A DNA stretch of 64,000 nucleotides from RGIG1995 sp045652425 (GTDB lineage: Bacteria > Bacillota > Clostridia > Oscillospirales > CAG-272), in NCBI GenBank assembly GCA_045652425.1, contig JAZRUG010000027.1, positions 1-64,000 of the forward strand. Reading direction: 5' to 3'. This document shows, piece by piece, positions 42,706 through 52,571 of this stretch. The notes under the pieces were generated by a model, which had not been told where the DNA came from, did not search any database, and saw nothing but the letters and a program-made list of their open reading frames with translations. A program made the translations under genes and the position numbers. Numbering within the stretch: the first letter of the stretch is position 1; every line of letters begins with the position of its first letter.

Positions 42706-43968
42706 ATGAAAAAAATATTATTCTTTCTTGTAATATGTATATTTTTTCTTTCGGGTTGCTCTTTTATTGAAACCGAAACTGACGGCATTCAAATACACCT
42801 GTCCGACAAAAAGATTACAGTTGACGGATATGATATTACAAACGATGCAAGAATGGCTGTTTATTCGGCAAAAGATATTGTTTTTTATCTTGCAAATCAA
42901 GGATTCACTTACGGCGAAGGCACAAAAGATGACGAACACGAACAAACTGAAGCCGATTCGCATACAGTCGTTCACATAACAAAACCGGGTAAATATATTT
43001 TAAGCGGTAAACTTTCATTAGGTCAGATTGCAATCGACCTCGGCAAAAAAGCAGAAAATAATCCCAAAGCAGTTGTTACTTTAGTTCTTAACGGTGTTGA
43101 TATTACTTGTACAGTCGCTCCTGCTATTATATTCTATAACGTGTATGAATGCGGTAACTCCAACAAAGATATAGCAACAAAAGACGTAGACACCTCAAAT
43201 GCCGGGGCAAACGTAGTTATTGCTGATGGTACCGTAAACAACATTAGTGGCTCCTATGTCGCAAAGATTTATAAGTCATACGAGTTAAGCAATGACGGCA
43301 AAGAAGTGGTAGACAGCCAAAAACTTCACAAGTATGACGGCGCTTTTTATTCACAAAAATCAATAAATATTGACGGAGGAGACAAGGGCGACGGTATTCT
43401 CAATATCAATGCTGAAAATGAAGGGCTTAACAGTGAGCTTCATCTTACTATAAACGGCGGAAACATAAATATAAATTCAGGCAATGACGGCATCAACACA
43501 AATGAAGATAACGTTTCCGTTGCTACAATAAACGGCGGAACTCTTAATATTCTTTGCAACGGCAAAACAGGAGAAGGCGACGGAATCGACTCAAACGGTT
43601 GGCTTGTAATTAACGGTGGTACTGTAATATCACAAGCTTGCGCTACAAGTACAGACGCAGGAATCGACTCTAACAAAGGTATATATATCAACGGCGGTAA
43701 AGTTATAGCTTCCGGCAATATGCTCGACCACATTGCCGACGGAGAGCAAACCTATGTCATATTCAATTTTGCTAACAGCCAAAACGGCAATAACACATAT
43801 ATACTAAAAGACAGTAAAGGGAAAGTTGTTGGTGAATATTCTCCTGTAAATTCATTTACCCACCTTATATACGCCGATAATGAGCTTGTTGACGGGGACT
43901 ATACCCTTTGGCAAACCGATACACAACTTGGCTCAAGCAAAGCTAACTATGTGCAATACGGAAACTAA
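42706..43968 (+). CDS. Carbohydrate-binding-domain lipoprotein (DUF4353 type)
   Basis: A 420-aa lipoprotein; signal peptide with lipobox LSGC. From about residue 90 it shows a right-handed beta-helix with short repeats such as LNINAENEGL, TINGGNINI, ATINGGTLNI and WLVINGGTV, typical of DUF4353 carbohydrate-binding proteins. Probably surface-attached; ligand unknown. ATG 42706 follows AATGGGAGGAAAA. Confidence 0.82.
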   Translation: MKKILFFLVICIFFLSGCSFIETETDGIQIHLSDKKITVDGYDITNDARMAVYSAKDIVFYLANQGFTYGEGTKDDEHEQTEADSHTVVHITKPGKYILSGKLSLGQIAIDLGKKAENNPKAVVTLVLNGVDITCTVAPAIIFYNVYECGNSNKDIATKDVDTSNAGANVVIADGTVNNISGSYVAKIYKSYELSNDGKEVVDSQKLHKYDGAFYSQKSINIDGGDKGDGILNINAENEGLNSELHLTINGGNININSGNDGINTNEDNVSVATINGGTLNILCNGKTGEGDGIDSNGWLVINGGTVISQACATSTDAGIDSNKGIYINGGKVIASGNMLDHIADGEQTYVIFNFANSQNGNNTYILKDSKGKVVGEYSPVNSFTHLIYADNELVDGDYTLWQTDTQLGSSKANYVQYGN

Positions 43969-44106
43969 TCTGCATACGTTAAATATTTAAACTCTTAATT
44001 AATTCCCTCCCCAAAAACAAGGCTTTGGGGGAATTATACTAATAAAAGCAGATTTACTCTCGACTAATATCAAAAAAACACAACTACAATTTTTACAGAA
44101 AAACAT
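43969..44106. other. Short intergenic region with weak hairpin
   Basis: AATTCC..CCCAAA (from about 43999) can pair with TTTGGGGGAATT, without a T run. Otherwise only the araC promoter region. Confidence 0.35.
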
Positions 44107-44135
44107 TTGCAAAAAAGTGTACTTTGTGTTATAAT
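44107..44135 (+). promoter_or_regulatory. Promoter of the AraC-family gene
   Basis: TTGCAA (44107-44112) and TATAAT (44130-44135), 17-nt spacer. Confidence 0.8.
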
Positions 44136-44165
44136 ATATTATTATATTTTGAAAGAAGTGATTTT

Positions 44166-45056
44166 ATGGAAAGACCACAGATTCTTTGGGTTTCTCATTC
44201 ATTCACAAAACCGCTTGAAGGAGTCAAAAACCATACACACCCCTATTATCATATGTTTTATATGGTCGCGGGCAAGTTGCGTTTTGAAATAGAAAATAAA
44301 ACATATATTTTATCATCAGGCAATACACTTTTAGTTCCAAGAAATGTAAACCACGCATTTTACAATGATGAAAAAGAAACAGCAGAACATTTGGAAATAA
44401 AGTTTTCCCTCTTCAAATCAGCTTTTGACAAACAAATTTCCGCCAAAGATATTCAAATATCAGATAATAAACTCGCAGGAATGCTTTTTGAACAAATAAT
44501 AAAAGAATATTCAACCCGTCTCAATCCGGCAAACGATGCTGCAACGTCATATTTGCTTTCTATTTTGAACGTACTCAATGAAAATGAACGTTATAAAAAC
44601 AAAGAAGAGTTTAGATTTTTTGCAGGCTCAAGATATTCAGAGCTTTCTCAAAAGGTAATTAGATACCTTGAAAACCATTACAATGAAGAAGTTTCACTTG
44701 ATGAATTAGCGAAAAATTTGAACCGAAATAAGAGCCATTTATGCGTAGCATTCAAAAAAGATACTCTGCTGACCATTTTCGACTGTCTTAACATGATAAG
44801 AGTTCGCCGTGCAGCAGAACTTATCGTATACGGTGAAGATAATTTAACACAGGTTGCCAATAAATGCGGATTTGCTTCAGTAAGCCACTTTAACAGGGTC
44901 TTTTTGAAATACGTAGGCATAACTCCAGGTCAATGCCGAAGAGCTTATCCCGCCGATGCTTTGATAAGACAAGAAAGCAATGATACATCATCTATAAGAA
45001 ATGATTTTATGTACAGTGTTTTAGCTCAAAAACTAATTACTCCCTCAAAAGATTAA
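44166..45056 (+). CDS. AraC-family transcriptional regulator
   Basis: A 296-aa regulator. The N-terminal cupin (HTHPYYHMFYMVAGKLRFEI) binds an unknown effector. The C-terminal double HTH (about 180-285) includes VSLDELAKNLNRNKSHLCVAFK and the AraC signature region ANKCGFASVSHFNRVFLKYVG. ATG 44166 follows GAAAGAAGTGATTTT. It faces the CoA-transferase gene convergently. Confidence 0.93.
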   Translation: MERPQILWVSHSFTKPLEGVKNHTHPYYHMFYMVAGKLRFEIENKTYILSSGNTLLVPRNVNHAFYNDEKETAEHLEIKFSLFKSAFDKQISAKDIQISDNKLAGMLFEQIIKEYSTRLNPANDAATSYLLSILNVLNENERYKNKEEFRFFAGSRYSELSQKVIRYLENHYNEEVSLDELAKNLNRNKSHLCVAFKKDTLLTIFDCLNMIRVRRAAELIVYGEDNLTQVANKCGFASVSHFNRVFLKYVGITPGQCRRAYPADALIRQESNDTSSIRNDFMYSVLAQKLITPSKD

Positions 45057-45072
45057 AAAAATAGATTTATGT

Positions 45073-45105
45073 AAAAAAGCGTGTGGTAAAACCACACACT
45101 TTTTT
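45073..45105. terminator. Bidirectional terminator
   Basis: AAAAAAG-C-GTGTGGT (45073-45087) pairs with ACCACAC-A-CTTTTTT (45091-45105), one mismatch, A and T runs on both sides. Confidence 0.88.
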
Positions 45106-46321
45106 ATTTTATTCTTACAGCTCCGGAGTCTGCCATTTCTTTAATCTGCTCTGCACTATATCCAATATCAGCCAAAACGTCCTCCGTATCAGCACCAATA
45201 AGCTTTGCCGGAATTGTTTTCAAATCAGCAACCGACTCCATATGAATAGGACTTCTCGGCATAACTCTTGTTTTTCCGTTTGCAAACTCCACGTTTTCTA
45301 CAAAGCCGTTTTCCCAAGCCTGTTCATCCTCTGACAAATCAGAAAAATGGTTCATTCTAATCAACGGAACATCATTTTCTTTTGCAAACGCCATCCACTC
45401 TTCCAAGGTTTTTGAAGTGTAAATTTTTACACATTCTTCATAAAGCTCCTTACGGTGCTTATTACGTTCTATAGAAGTGGTGAATTTAGGATCTTCAAAA
45501 AGATCTCTTCTACCTACTTTATCCAAAAATAAATTTAACATTTGACGCGAGTAACCCGCCAAGAACACCCATTCTTCGTCTTTCGTCTTAAAAGCGCCAC
45601 CAGGAGCAGTTGCAGCCCATTCTATAGGCAGCGGATGCATTCTTCCAATTGATTTTTGGTTTATGATTTGCATAGTACCCATAGTAAATATAGCATTGTG
45701 ATACAAGCATGAACGAACGTGATCCCCCTTACCGGTTTTCTCTCTTTGATAAAGAGCCGTAGTAATTTCCCCCATCAAAAACATACCTGTAATCGTATCA
45801 CCAACACTTGAAGGGGGACTAATCGGATTATAATGTTCTCCCGCATAAGCCATATCGCGTAAGAATCCGCTTCTTGCCCAGAAAGCAGTCGTATCAAATG
45901 CCGGTAAATCAGCATCAGACCCCTTTTCGCCGTACCCGAGAACAGAGGCATATATAAGAGATGGATATTTTTCCTTGAGGTCGTCGTATGAAATACCTAA
46001 CTTTTTCAACGATTGAACTCTAATATTAGTAATAAATACATCGCTTTGACTTAAAAGCTTATGGAATGCTTCCATTCCATCTTTTGTTTTCAGGTTTAAT
46101 GAAATAAACTTTTTACCTGTATTATAAATATCAAAAATCGGATTTTCCGCATCGCTAAAACAGCCGCGATAGCTAATCCCTGTTTCTCTCCACGTATCAC
46201 CGTTTGGTGCTTCCACCTTAATAACGTCGGCTCCCATATCAGCAAGCAAGCGTGCACATACGGGGGCTGCTACAAAGGTTGACATCTCCAAAACTTTTAC
46301 TCCCGACAACGGTCCTTTCAT
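45104..46321 (-). CDS. CaiB/BaiF family CoA-transferase
   Basis: A 405-aa class III CoA-transferase, which moves CoA between acyl groups through an aspartyl-CoA intermediate. GVKVLEMSTFVAAPVCARLLADMGADVIKVE is split over the first 40 residues, and the catalytic aspartate is probably in PAFDTTAFWARSG. The family includes formyl-, carnitine-, 2-hydroxyacyl- and phenyllactate CoA-transferases; the N-terminus resembles the 2-hydroxyacyl type used in Clostridia. Substrate not determined. Confidence 0.88.
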   Translation of the reverse strand: MKGPLSGVKVLEMSTFVAAPVCARLLADMGADVIKVEAPNGDTWRETGISYRGCFSDAENPIFDIYNTGKKFISLNLKTKDGMEAFHKLLSQSDVFITNIRVQSLKKLGISYDDLKEKYPSLIYASVLGYGEKGSDADLPAFDTTAFWARSGFLRDMAYAGEHYNPISPPSSVGDTITGMFLMGEITTALYQREKTGKGDHVRSCLYHNAIFTMGTMQIINQKSIGRMHPLPIEWAATAPGGAFKTKDEEWVFLAGYSRQMLNLFLDKVGRRDLFEDPKFTTSIERNKHRKELYEECVKIYTSKTLEEWMAFAKENDVPLIRMNHFSDLSEDEQAWENGFVENVEFANGKTRVMPRSPIHMESVADLKTIPAKLIGADTEDVLADIGYSAEQIKEMADSGAVRIK

Positions 46322-46479
46322 ATAACCACTCCTTACAAATTATGACAAAAATCATATTATTACCATTGCACATTATACCACTTTGATTTTCTTATTGTCA
46401 AGCCAAAACACGAATATTTCTATATTTTTTCAAAATAATACACACAAAACATTAACTGCATTTTGGCGTAATTTTTTTA

Positions 46480-46508
46480 TTGAAAGATGCAAAAGAATAT
46501 GATATAAT
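46480..46508 (+). promoter_or_regulatory. Promoter of tag
   Basis: TTGAAA (46480-46485) and TATAAT (46503-46508), 17-nt spacer. Confidence 0.85.
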
Positions 46509-46547
46509 AAAAAAACAGTATCTAAAAAAATAAAGAGTTAAAAGGCT

Positions 46548-47099
46548 ATGGACAACAAAAAAAGATGTACTTGGTGCAATATAAAAAATCCAACATATAT
46601 TGAATATCACGATAATGAATGGTGCAAACCCAACTTTGATGACAAATATTTGTACGAAATGCTGATACTCGAATCCTTTCAGGCAGGGGTGTCTTGGGAA
46701 TGTATTTTAAATAAAAGAGAAAGCTTTAGACAAGCATACGATAACTTCAATTTTGAAAAAGTATGCTGTTACAATACAGAAAAAATAAACGAATTACTAA
46801 ACAATAAAAAAATAATCAGAAACAAGCTCAAAATAAACGCCAGTATAGATAACAGTAAAATTTTCAAAGTTATAGTCGAAGAATATGGTTCGTTTTACAA
46901 CTACTTGAAAACGTTTACGGCGGATAAAATAATATACGAAAACAACAAAACAACTAATGCTCTATCTGATGCAATATCAAGGGATTTACAAAAAAGAGGA
47001 ATGAAATTTGTTGGCTCTACCATTATATATTCCTATTTACAAGCTATAGGTTTAATATATTCACACGAAGAAGAATGTTTTTTATACAAAACCATTTGA
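46548..47099 (+). CDS. tag: DNA-3-methyladenine glycosylase I
   Basis: Tag removes 3-methyladenine from alkylated DNA. The 183-aa protein opens with RCTWCN, whose cysteine is a zinc ligand, and has YHDNEWCKPNFDDKYLYEMLILESFQAGVSW, split in the usual way, and the HhH-type fold. The C-terminal zinc residues appear in GLIYSHEEECFL. Length is normal. Confidence 0.93.
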   Translation: MDNKKRCTWCNIKNPTYIEYHDNEWCKPNFDDKYLYEMLILESFQAGVSWECILNKRESFRQAYDNFNFEKVCCYNTEKINELLNNKKIIRNKLKINASIDNSKIFKVIVEEYGSFYNYLKTFTADKIIYENNKTTNALSDAISRDLQKRGMKFVGSTIIYSYLQAIGLIYSHEEECFLYKTI

Positions 47100-47119
47100 C
47101 TCAACACATATTATACACA

Positions 47120-47156
47120 AAAAATTCTATGCCAAATATGACATAGAATTCTTTAT
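47120..47156. terminator. Bidirectional terminator between tag and sstT
   Basis: AATTCTATG (47123-47131) pairs with CATAGAATT (47142-47150), flanked by A and T runs. Confidence 0.75.
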
Positions 47157-47200
47157 TTTGTATATATAAGAGTTTCTATATTAAACAGTAATATTTCAAA

Positions 47201-48421
47201 TTAAAACTCTATCTTTTCGCCTTTTTTCATTTTTTCTCGATACTCGGCAGTAGCGCAGAAAATAACATCTCCGGAGGAATTAATTGCCGTTTCAAGTGAA
47301 TCCTGCACAACACCGATTATAAAACCAACGGCAACAACCTGCATTGCAATATCTTGATTAACGCCCAAAAGCGAACACGCCATAGGTATAAGAAGCAACG
47401 AGCCTCCCGCAACACCTGATGCCCCACAAGCCCCAAGGGTTGCAACAAAACTAAGCAGTATAGCAATAACTATATTAACGCTAACACCTTGTGAAAACGC
47501 TGCAGCAAGAGACATTACAGTTATTGTAATAGCCGCACCGTCCATATTTATGGTAGCTCCCAAAGGAATAGCAACGGAATAATATTCCTTGTCAAGTCCC
47601 AAGTTTTCACACAGCTTCATATTTACGGGGATATTAGCCGCGGAACTTCTTGTAAAGAACGCAGTTATACCCGACTCTTTAAAGCATTTCAAAACCAACG
47701 GATACGGATTTCTCTTCAACAACAATGCAACTATCAACGGATCTACAATAAAGGCAACCGCAAGCATACAGCCCACAAGCAAAAGCAAAACTTTTCCGTA
47801 ATCAGTAAATATTTCAACACCGTACTCACCAACAGATGAATAAACAAGCCCCATAATTCCAAAAGGTGCTAATTGAATTATCCAAGCAACAGCCTTCGAT
47901 ACTCCGGTTGAAATATCATTCAAAACAATTTTTGTATTTTCGTTTGCGCCTCTTAATGCAAGGCCGAAAACAACAGCCCAAGTGAGAATACCAATATAAT
48001 TACCGTTTATTATAGATGATAATGGATTAGTAACCATATTGCCTATTAAAGTTTTGAAAACTTCACCCAATCCTGCCGGAGCAGCCTGTTGAGCCGATTC
48101 GCTAAGCGGAATGGTAACCTTGAAAACAAAGCTGGCAACAACCGCGACAACAGCAGCAAGGAATGTACTCAAAATATACAAGAATATAACAGTTCTGAAT
48201 CTACTGCCAATTCCTTTTCCGGCACTTGCAAGTGATGCTATCACAAGAACAAATACCAATAGCGGAGCAATAGCCTTTAATGCCCCTACAAACACTTCAC
48301 CAAGAAGAGTAATCAAGCTTAATTTAGGCAAAAACAAACCTAAAACCGTACCAATAATAAGTCCTACGGCAATCCGTAAAATCAAAGGACTTTTCGTGTA
48401 AAAACTAAATACTTTTTTCAT
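47201..48421 (-). CDS. sstT: Serine/threonine:sodium symporter SstT
   Basis: A 406-aa member of the dicarboxylate/amino acid:cation symporter family with about eight membrane helices and re-entrant loops. FFTRSSAANIPVNM is the serine-rich HP1 loop, INMDGAAITI carries the NMDG sodium motif, and GASGVAGGSLLLIPMAC matches SstT rather than glutamate carriers. It imports serine and threonine with sodium. Confidence 0.92.
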   Translation of the reverse strand: MKKVFSFYTKSPLILRIAVGLIIGTVLGLFLPKLSLITLLGEVFVGALKAIAPLLVFVLVIASLASAGKGIGSRFRTVIFLYILSTFLAAVVAVVASFVFKVTIPLSESAQQAAPAGLGEVFKTLIGNMVTNPLSSIINGNYIGILTWAVVFGLALRGANENTKIVLNDISTGVSKAVAWIIQLAPFGIMGLVYSSVGEYGVEIFTDYGKVLLLLVGCMLAVAFIVDPLIVALLLKRNPYPLVLKCFKESGITAFFTRSSAANIPVNMKLCENLGLDKEYYSVAIPLGATINMDGAAITITVMSLAAAFSQGVSVNIVIAILLSFVATLGACGASGVAGGSLLLIPMACSLLGVNQDIAMQVVAVGFIIGVVQDSLETAINSSGDVIFCATAEYREKMKKGEKIEF

Positions 48422-48560
48422 AATTTCTCCTTATTTTTATTAACTGACAAATATTATACTATATAACTAAAAAAAAGTAAATCCCCATTTCCTATTTTAT
48501 ATTAAAACAGTTTATATCATATTAGATTTCAATTTTTTTAAAATTATTTATCATTGAGTA

Positions 48561-48588
48561 TTGATATTCAGTAAAAAAAAAGTATAAT
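48561..48588 (+). promoter_or_regulatory. Promoter of the 48649-51109 gene group
   Basis: TTGATA (48561-48566) and TATAAT (48583-48588), 16-nt spacer. Confidence 0.78.
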
Positions 48589-48648
48589 TATCTATGTATT
48601 ATCATAAATAATTCAATTACACAGTAAATATTTTGGGAGAAAGAGATT

Positions 48649-49350
48649 ATGGAGATTGAAATTTTGAATTTAATAGAAGGCGCAAGAAAAGCAAAAGGTC
48701 TTACGGTAATCATTGATGTTTTCCGTGCATTTACGGTAGAAGCATTTCTTTCGCAAAAAAACGCTGCAAAAATAATCCCCGTAAGCAGTGTTGACTTTTC
48801 ATTAGAATACAAAAAGAATAATCCTGATACCATCTTATGCGGAGAAAGAGGCGGAAAGATCGTTGAAGGGTTTGATTACGGCAATTCCCCATCTCAAATT
48901 GAAAATGTTGATTTTTCGGGTAAAACCGTTATTCACACAACCTCTGCAGGCACCCAGGGAATTGCAAACGCAGTAAACGCAGATGAAATTCTTGGCGGAA
49001 GCCTCGTTACCGCAAAAGCAATCGCAAAATACATAAAGAAAAAGAATCCCGAATACGTTTCACTTGTAGGCATGGGACTTGCAGGCGAAAGGCCAACAGA
49101 TGAAGATATACTCTGCGCCGAATACATAAAAAGTATACTAGAAGAAAAACCGCTTACCGATATGGCAGAACGCATCGAAAAAATAAAACTAACAGACGGC
49201 GCTAAATTCTTTGATAAAGCCCAACAATCAGTCTTCCCCGAACGTGATTTTCATTTATCTACCGCATTCGACAGTTTTGACTTTATTCTCCGTCTCACCA
49301 AAGATTCGCAAACCGGACTCGACTGTATGGAACGAATAGATATTTTATAA
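48649..49350 (+). CDS. 2-phosphosulfolactate phosphatase family protein (ComB)
   Basis: A 233-aa ComB-family protein. TVIIDVFRAFTVEAFL, LCGERGG, FDYGNSPSQI and TTSAGTQGI are the family signature. True ComB acts in coenzyme M synthesis in methanogens; bacterial members probably hydrolyse other sulfo- or phospho-substrates. It leads a three-gene group with a monooxygenase-fold protein and a PHP-domain hydrolase. Confidence 0.85.
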   Translation: MEIEILNLIEGARKAKGLTVIIDVFRAFTVEAFLSQKNAAKIIPVSSVDFSLEYKKNNPDTILCGERGGKIVEGFDYGNSPSQIENVDFSGKTVIHTTSAGTQGIANAVNADEILGGSLVTAKAIAKYIKKKNPEYVSLVGMGLAGERPTDEDILCAEYIKSILEEKPLTDMAERIEKIKLTDGAKFFDKAQQSVFPERDFHLSTAFDSFDFILRLTKDSQTGLDCMERIDIL

Positions 49351-49396
49351 GAAAATATCATAAAACAAGAGAATTCATATATGGAAGGAAATTATT

Positions 49397-49684
49397 ATGT
49401 ACACTATCTACGTTAAATTTGACTGTTTACCTAATATGCGCGAAGCATTTATTGAAAGAGTAAAAAAAGAAGGGGTTTTAGATGCCATAAGAGCAGAAGA
49501 CGGTTGTTTTAGATACGACTATTATCTGTCCGAAAAAGATCCGAATGAGCTTTTGCTTATTGAGCAATGGGAATCTAAAGAACACCAACAAATCCATATA
49601 AAACAACCACATATGGATACACTCCGCACTTTTAAAGATGATTTTATTACCAATACTGTTTTAGGCGAGATTGAACTAAAATAA
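49397..49684 (+). CDS. Antibiotic biosynthesis monooxygenase (ABM) domain protein
   Basis: A 95-aa dimeric ferredoxin-like ABM domain protein (YgiN type): GVLDAIRAEDGCFRYDYYLS and LLLIEQWESKEHQQIHIKQPHM. Members degrade quinones or haem or handle reactive metabolites; the role here is unknown. ATG 49397 follows ATGGAAGGAAATT. Confidence 0.87.
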   Translation: MYTIYVKFDCLPNMREAFIERVKKEGVLDAIRAEDGCFRYDYYLSEKDPNELLLIEQWESKEHQQIHIKQPHMDTLRTFKDDFITNTVLGEIELK

Positions 49685-49711
49685 TATTCTTCAGGAGGCA
49701 AAACCTAAATT

Positions 49712-51109
49712 ATGGATATACCCGTTATGACGCCCACGTTATACAACTACGATATTTACCCAAAGGCGTTTATTGAAGGCGAAAAGAAACTTATTACAAT
49801 ACAGCCGCTCGGCAGACATGTTGAATTCGAATGCGACCATGAATATACAATCAGACTTTTCAAATCTGACCAAGGTAGCGCTAAACGTTATCCCGACAGA
49901 ATAGGTCGCTATGAATTTACATCTATACCAAATAATGACGGTTGTATACGTTTTGAATGTACTTTTGAAGGTGAAGGCGAGTACTTTGTAAGAATATTTG
50001 ATACCCCTGAAGAAAAAAACCATATAGTTCAATTTTCTGTATATTCTCTAAAAGAAGATATGAGAGGTAGAATTCCTTTAAGAGGGGATCTGCATTTACA
50101 CTCAAGCGGTTCACAAGACGGTTGCCAAGCACCCGAAGTATTTGCCGCAGATTATCGCGGAAATGGCTATGATTTTATGGTTATTTCCGATCACTATAAA
50201 TTCTACCCCGTACTTGAAGCAATAGATATCCACAACGGTTTAACCGATTTAAATATTGTACCGGGCGAAGAGGTACATATGCCTATAGGTAGTGCACACT
50301 ACGTTAATTTCGGTAATTCATTCAGTATAAATGCGCTTGTAACCCCTAACAAAAATCAAGACAAAAACGGAGATGACTTAAACTACCGTAGCATTGACGG
50401 GAATGCGCCCGACACCATGACTCTCGAAGAGTTCACAGAAATAATTGACGAGAGAGCAAAAAAAGTTCAACGCGAAAGCGAATTCGAAAGAAAACAGTTT
50501 GCCGTTTTTGAATGGATTTATGAAAACATCAAAAAAGGCGGTGGGCTCGGTATATTCCCTCATCCGTATTGGGTATATCCGCAGATGCACGTACCGGAAG
50601 ATTTTACGGAATTTATTTACAGAGAAAAACCCTTCGATGCATTTGAAGTACTCGGCGGTGGCGATAGCTATTCTATAAACGGTTTCCAAACAGGATTTTA
50701 CTATGATATGAAAGCAAAAGGTATCGTTCGCCCCATCGTTGGAAGCACCGACAGCCATAGTTCAACGGAATATTACCGCGAGAAATTAAACTTCCACAAC
50801 CTTACCGCTTCAACCATAGTCTTTGCAAAAGAAAACACACGCGAAGAGCTTATTTCATCTATCAAAGAAAGCTATTCAGTTGCTGTCGATACACAAAACC
50901 CAAGATACAGGCTTGTAGGTGATTTTAGGTTAGTAAAATATGCAAGCTTTTTGATGGACCATTATTTCCCTCTTCACGACCTTGCTTGTAAAGCAGAGGG
51001 ATATTACGCAAAACGTTATATCACGCAAGGTGATACACGAGCACTTGAAGTATTAAAAGCATTAAAAGGTCAAATTCCCGAAATGCAAAAGAAATACTTT
51101 GATTTATAA
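49712..51109 (+). CDS. PHP-domain metal-dependent hydrolase
   Basis: A 465-aa protein with an N-terminal beta-rich domain (about 1-125), then a PHP domain: RGDLHLHSSGSQDG, VISDHYKF, PGEEVHMP, and STDSHSSTEYY carry the metal-binding His/Asp set. It is close to CehA/McbA-type phosphoesterases. The substrate is unknown. Last gene of the 48649-51109 group, with a terminator 5 nt behind. Confidence 0.85.
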   Translation: MDIPVMTPTLYNYDIYPKAFIEGEKKLITIQPLGRHVEFECDHEYTIRLFKSDQGSAKRYPDRIGRYEFTSIPNNDGCIRFECTFEGEGEYFVRIFDTPEEKNHIVQFSVYSLKEDMRGRIPLRGDLHLHSSGSQDGCQAPEVFAADYRGNGYDFMVISDHYKFYPVLEAIDIHNGLTDLNIVPGEEVHMPIGSAHYVNFGNSFSINALVTPNKNQDKNGDDLNYRSIDGNAPDTMTLEEFTEIIDERAKKVQRESEFERKQFAVFEWIYENIKKGGGLGIFPHPYWVYPQMHVPEDFTEFIYREKPFDAFEVLGGGDSYSINGFQTGFYYDMKAKGIVRPIVGSTDSHSSTEYYREKLNFHNLTASTIVFAKENTREELISSIKESYSVAVDTQNPRYRLVGDFRLVKYASFLMDHYFPLHDLACKAEGYYAKRYITQGDTRALEVLKALKGQIPEMQKKYFDL

Positions 51110-51113
51110 ACAA

Positions 51114-51149
51114 AGAGAGAGCGTATAGCAAACTATACGCTCTCTTTTT
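51114..51149. terminator. Bidirectional terminator
   Basis: A perfect 13-bp stem (51116-51128 with 51133-51145) with CAAA loop, T tracts on both strands. Confidence 0.9.
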
Positions 51150-51160
51150 AGCTTTTTACA

Positions 51161-52351
51161 TTATTTTTTTATAAAGTCCGGATCGTATTTATTATTTGTA
51201 AACATTGCTCTCATAGAAAAATATCTCTCATGAGTTCTCCAACCGCTTGAAACTGAATTAACGTCAGAAAATATAATTTTTGCATTCGGGAAATTTTCTA
51301 TAACTTCATCCCTTTTAGCTACAGGCAGAGGTGTGTTGGGAAGCCACAAACGCTCTATGTTTTCAAGTGAATAAATACATGAAAAATCACTTACTTTGTT
51401 CCAACCGAAATTCAAATCCACAAGGTTTGTACATTCGGCAAGTGGCGAAAGATCGCTAATATTATTTACAAAAAGCTCAAGATATTCAAGTTTTTTCAAG
51501 TTTGCAAGGGGAGTAAGATCTTTTATCCAGTTATCTGCAAGAATCAATACTCGAAGCTCTGTCATCTGACCAATAACTGTTAAATCTGTTATGGCCTGAT
51601 GACCAAGGTCAAGTGCAACCATATTCGTACAGTATTTAAGAACTTCAATTTCCTTGCTGCTCATAGGTTTGTGGTCGTACTCGTGAATCATTACAGAAAA
51701 GGCTTCATCGTCTGTTCTGAGATTCCACTTCCCCATATAAATCCGCCAAACAAAATCTATATGACTGTACTTTTCGCGAAGTTCGCCCATTTCCTCATTA
51801 GTATAATTGCAATCGCACATAATGAGTTTTGTTCCCTTCGGGAAATTTCCAACCAACGAACTAAATGCTTCTTTATCCTTTATTTTCTTTTTACTTATAT
51901 CAATTTCTTTTTCAGATAAATCAAACGTAATATTTTCAAATTCTACCTTCGCTAAAAGATCGACTTCGGGATTCATTTTGCAGGTCGCAATGTATTCTTC
52001 GGGAGTAAAAACAATATTATCAACCTTCAAACTTTGAAGATTAGGGTATTTTGTCATACTTGAAGTTATTGAATCGCGAATAACTGTAGGAATATCAAGT
52101 ATGATCTCTGTTATACTATTTTCCGGCGGTTCAGTTTCGGGTATATCCTCCTGTATTGTTTCGAGAATTGTTTCGCTCTCTTCAGGAACCTCTGTTGTAT
52201 TATCCATAGTCTGACTTACAAAAGGTTCATCTGTTTGGTTTACATTTCCTTTATTAACCTCTGAATTGCTACAAGATACAAAAACAATACCCAAAAGACA
52301 AAGCCCAAAAACTAATAATACTTTTTTCACAATATTATTCCTCAATTTCAT
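51161..52351 (-). CDS. Leucine-rich-repeat lipoprotein
   Basis: A 396-aa lipoprotein; lipobox FVSC at about residue 27, then an acidic Thr/Glu/Pro linker. From about 235 it has internalin-type repeats: MVALDLGHQAITDL, LRVLILADNWIKDL, LEYLELFVNNISDL, LVDLNFGWNKVSDF, IERLWLPNTPL. The repeats end in a cap. Probably a cell-surface binding protein. Confidence 0.85.
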   Translation of the reverse strand: MKLRNNIVKKVLLVFGLCLLGIVFVSCSNSEVNKGNVNQTDEPFVSQTMDNTTEVPEESETILETIQEDIPETEPPENSITEIILDIPTVIRDSITSSMTKYPNLQSLKVDNIVFTPEEYIATCKMNPEVDLLAKVEFENITFDLSEKEIDISKKKIKDKEAFSSLVGNFPKGTKLIMCDCNYTNEEMGELREKYSHIDFVWRIYMGKWNLRTDDEAFSVMIHEYDHKPMSSKEIEVLKYCTNMVALDLGHQAITDLTVIGQMTELRVLILADNWIKDLTPLANLKKLEYLELFVNNISDLSPLAECTNLVDLNFGWNKVSDFSCIYSLENIERLWLPNTPLPVAKRDEVIENFPNAKIIFSDVNSVSSGWRTHERYFSMRAMFTNNKYDPDFIKK

Positions 52352-52509
52352 TTATAATAAAAAAATTGCCCCATACAGCGCACAATTAAATCCATATGTA
52401 TATATTAACAGACCAATAAAACAAAGTCAATACCATTCATCTACATTTTACTACAAAAAATAAGCCGTTTTATCATAAATATTTATACAATATTATTCAT
52501 TGTGCCGTA

Positions 52510-52538
52510 TTGCATTTTTTGGCATATTATGATAGTAT
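52510..52538 (+). promoter_or_regulatory. Promoter of the polysaccharide deacetylase gene
   Basis: TTGCAT (52510-52515) and TAGTAT (52533-52538), 17-nt spacer. Confidence 0.6.
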
Positions 52539-52571
52539 TTATATGATTATAAAACAAAGGGAAATTTGTAC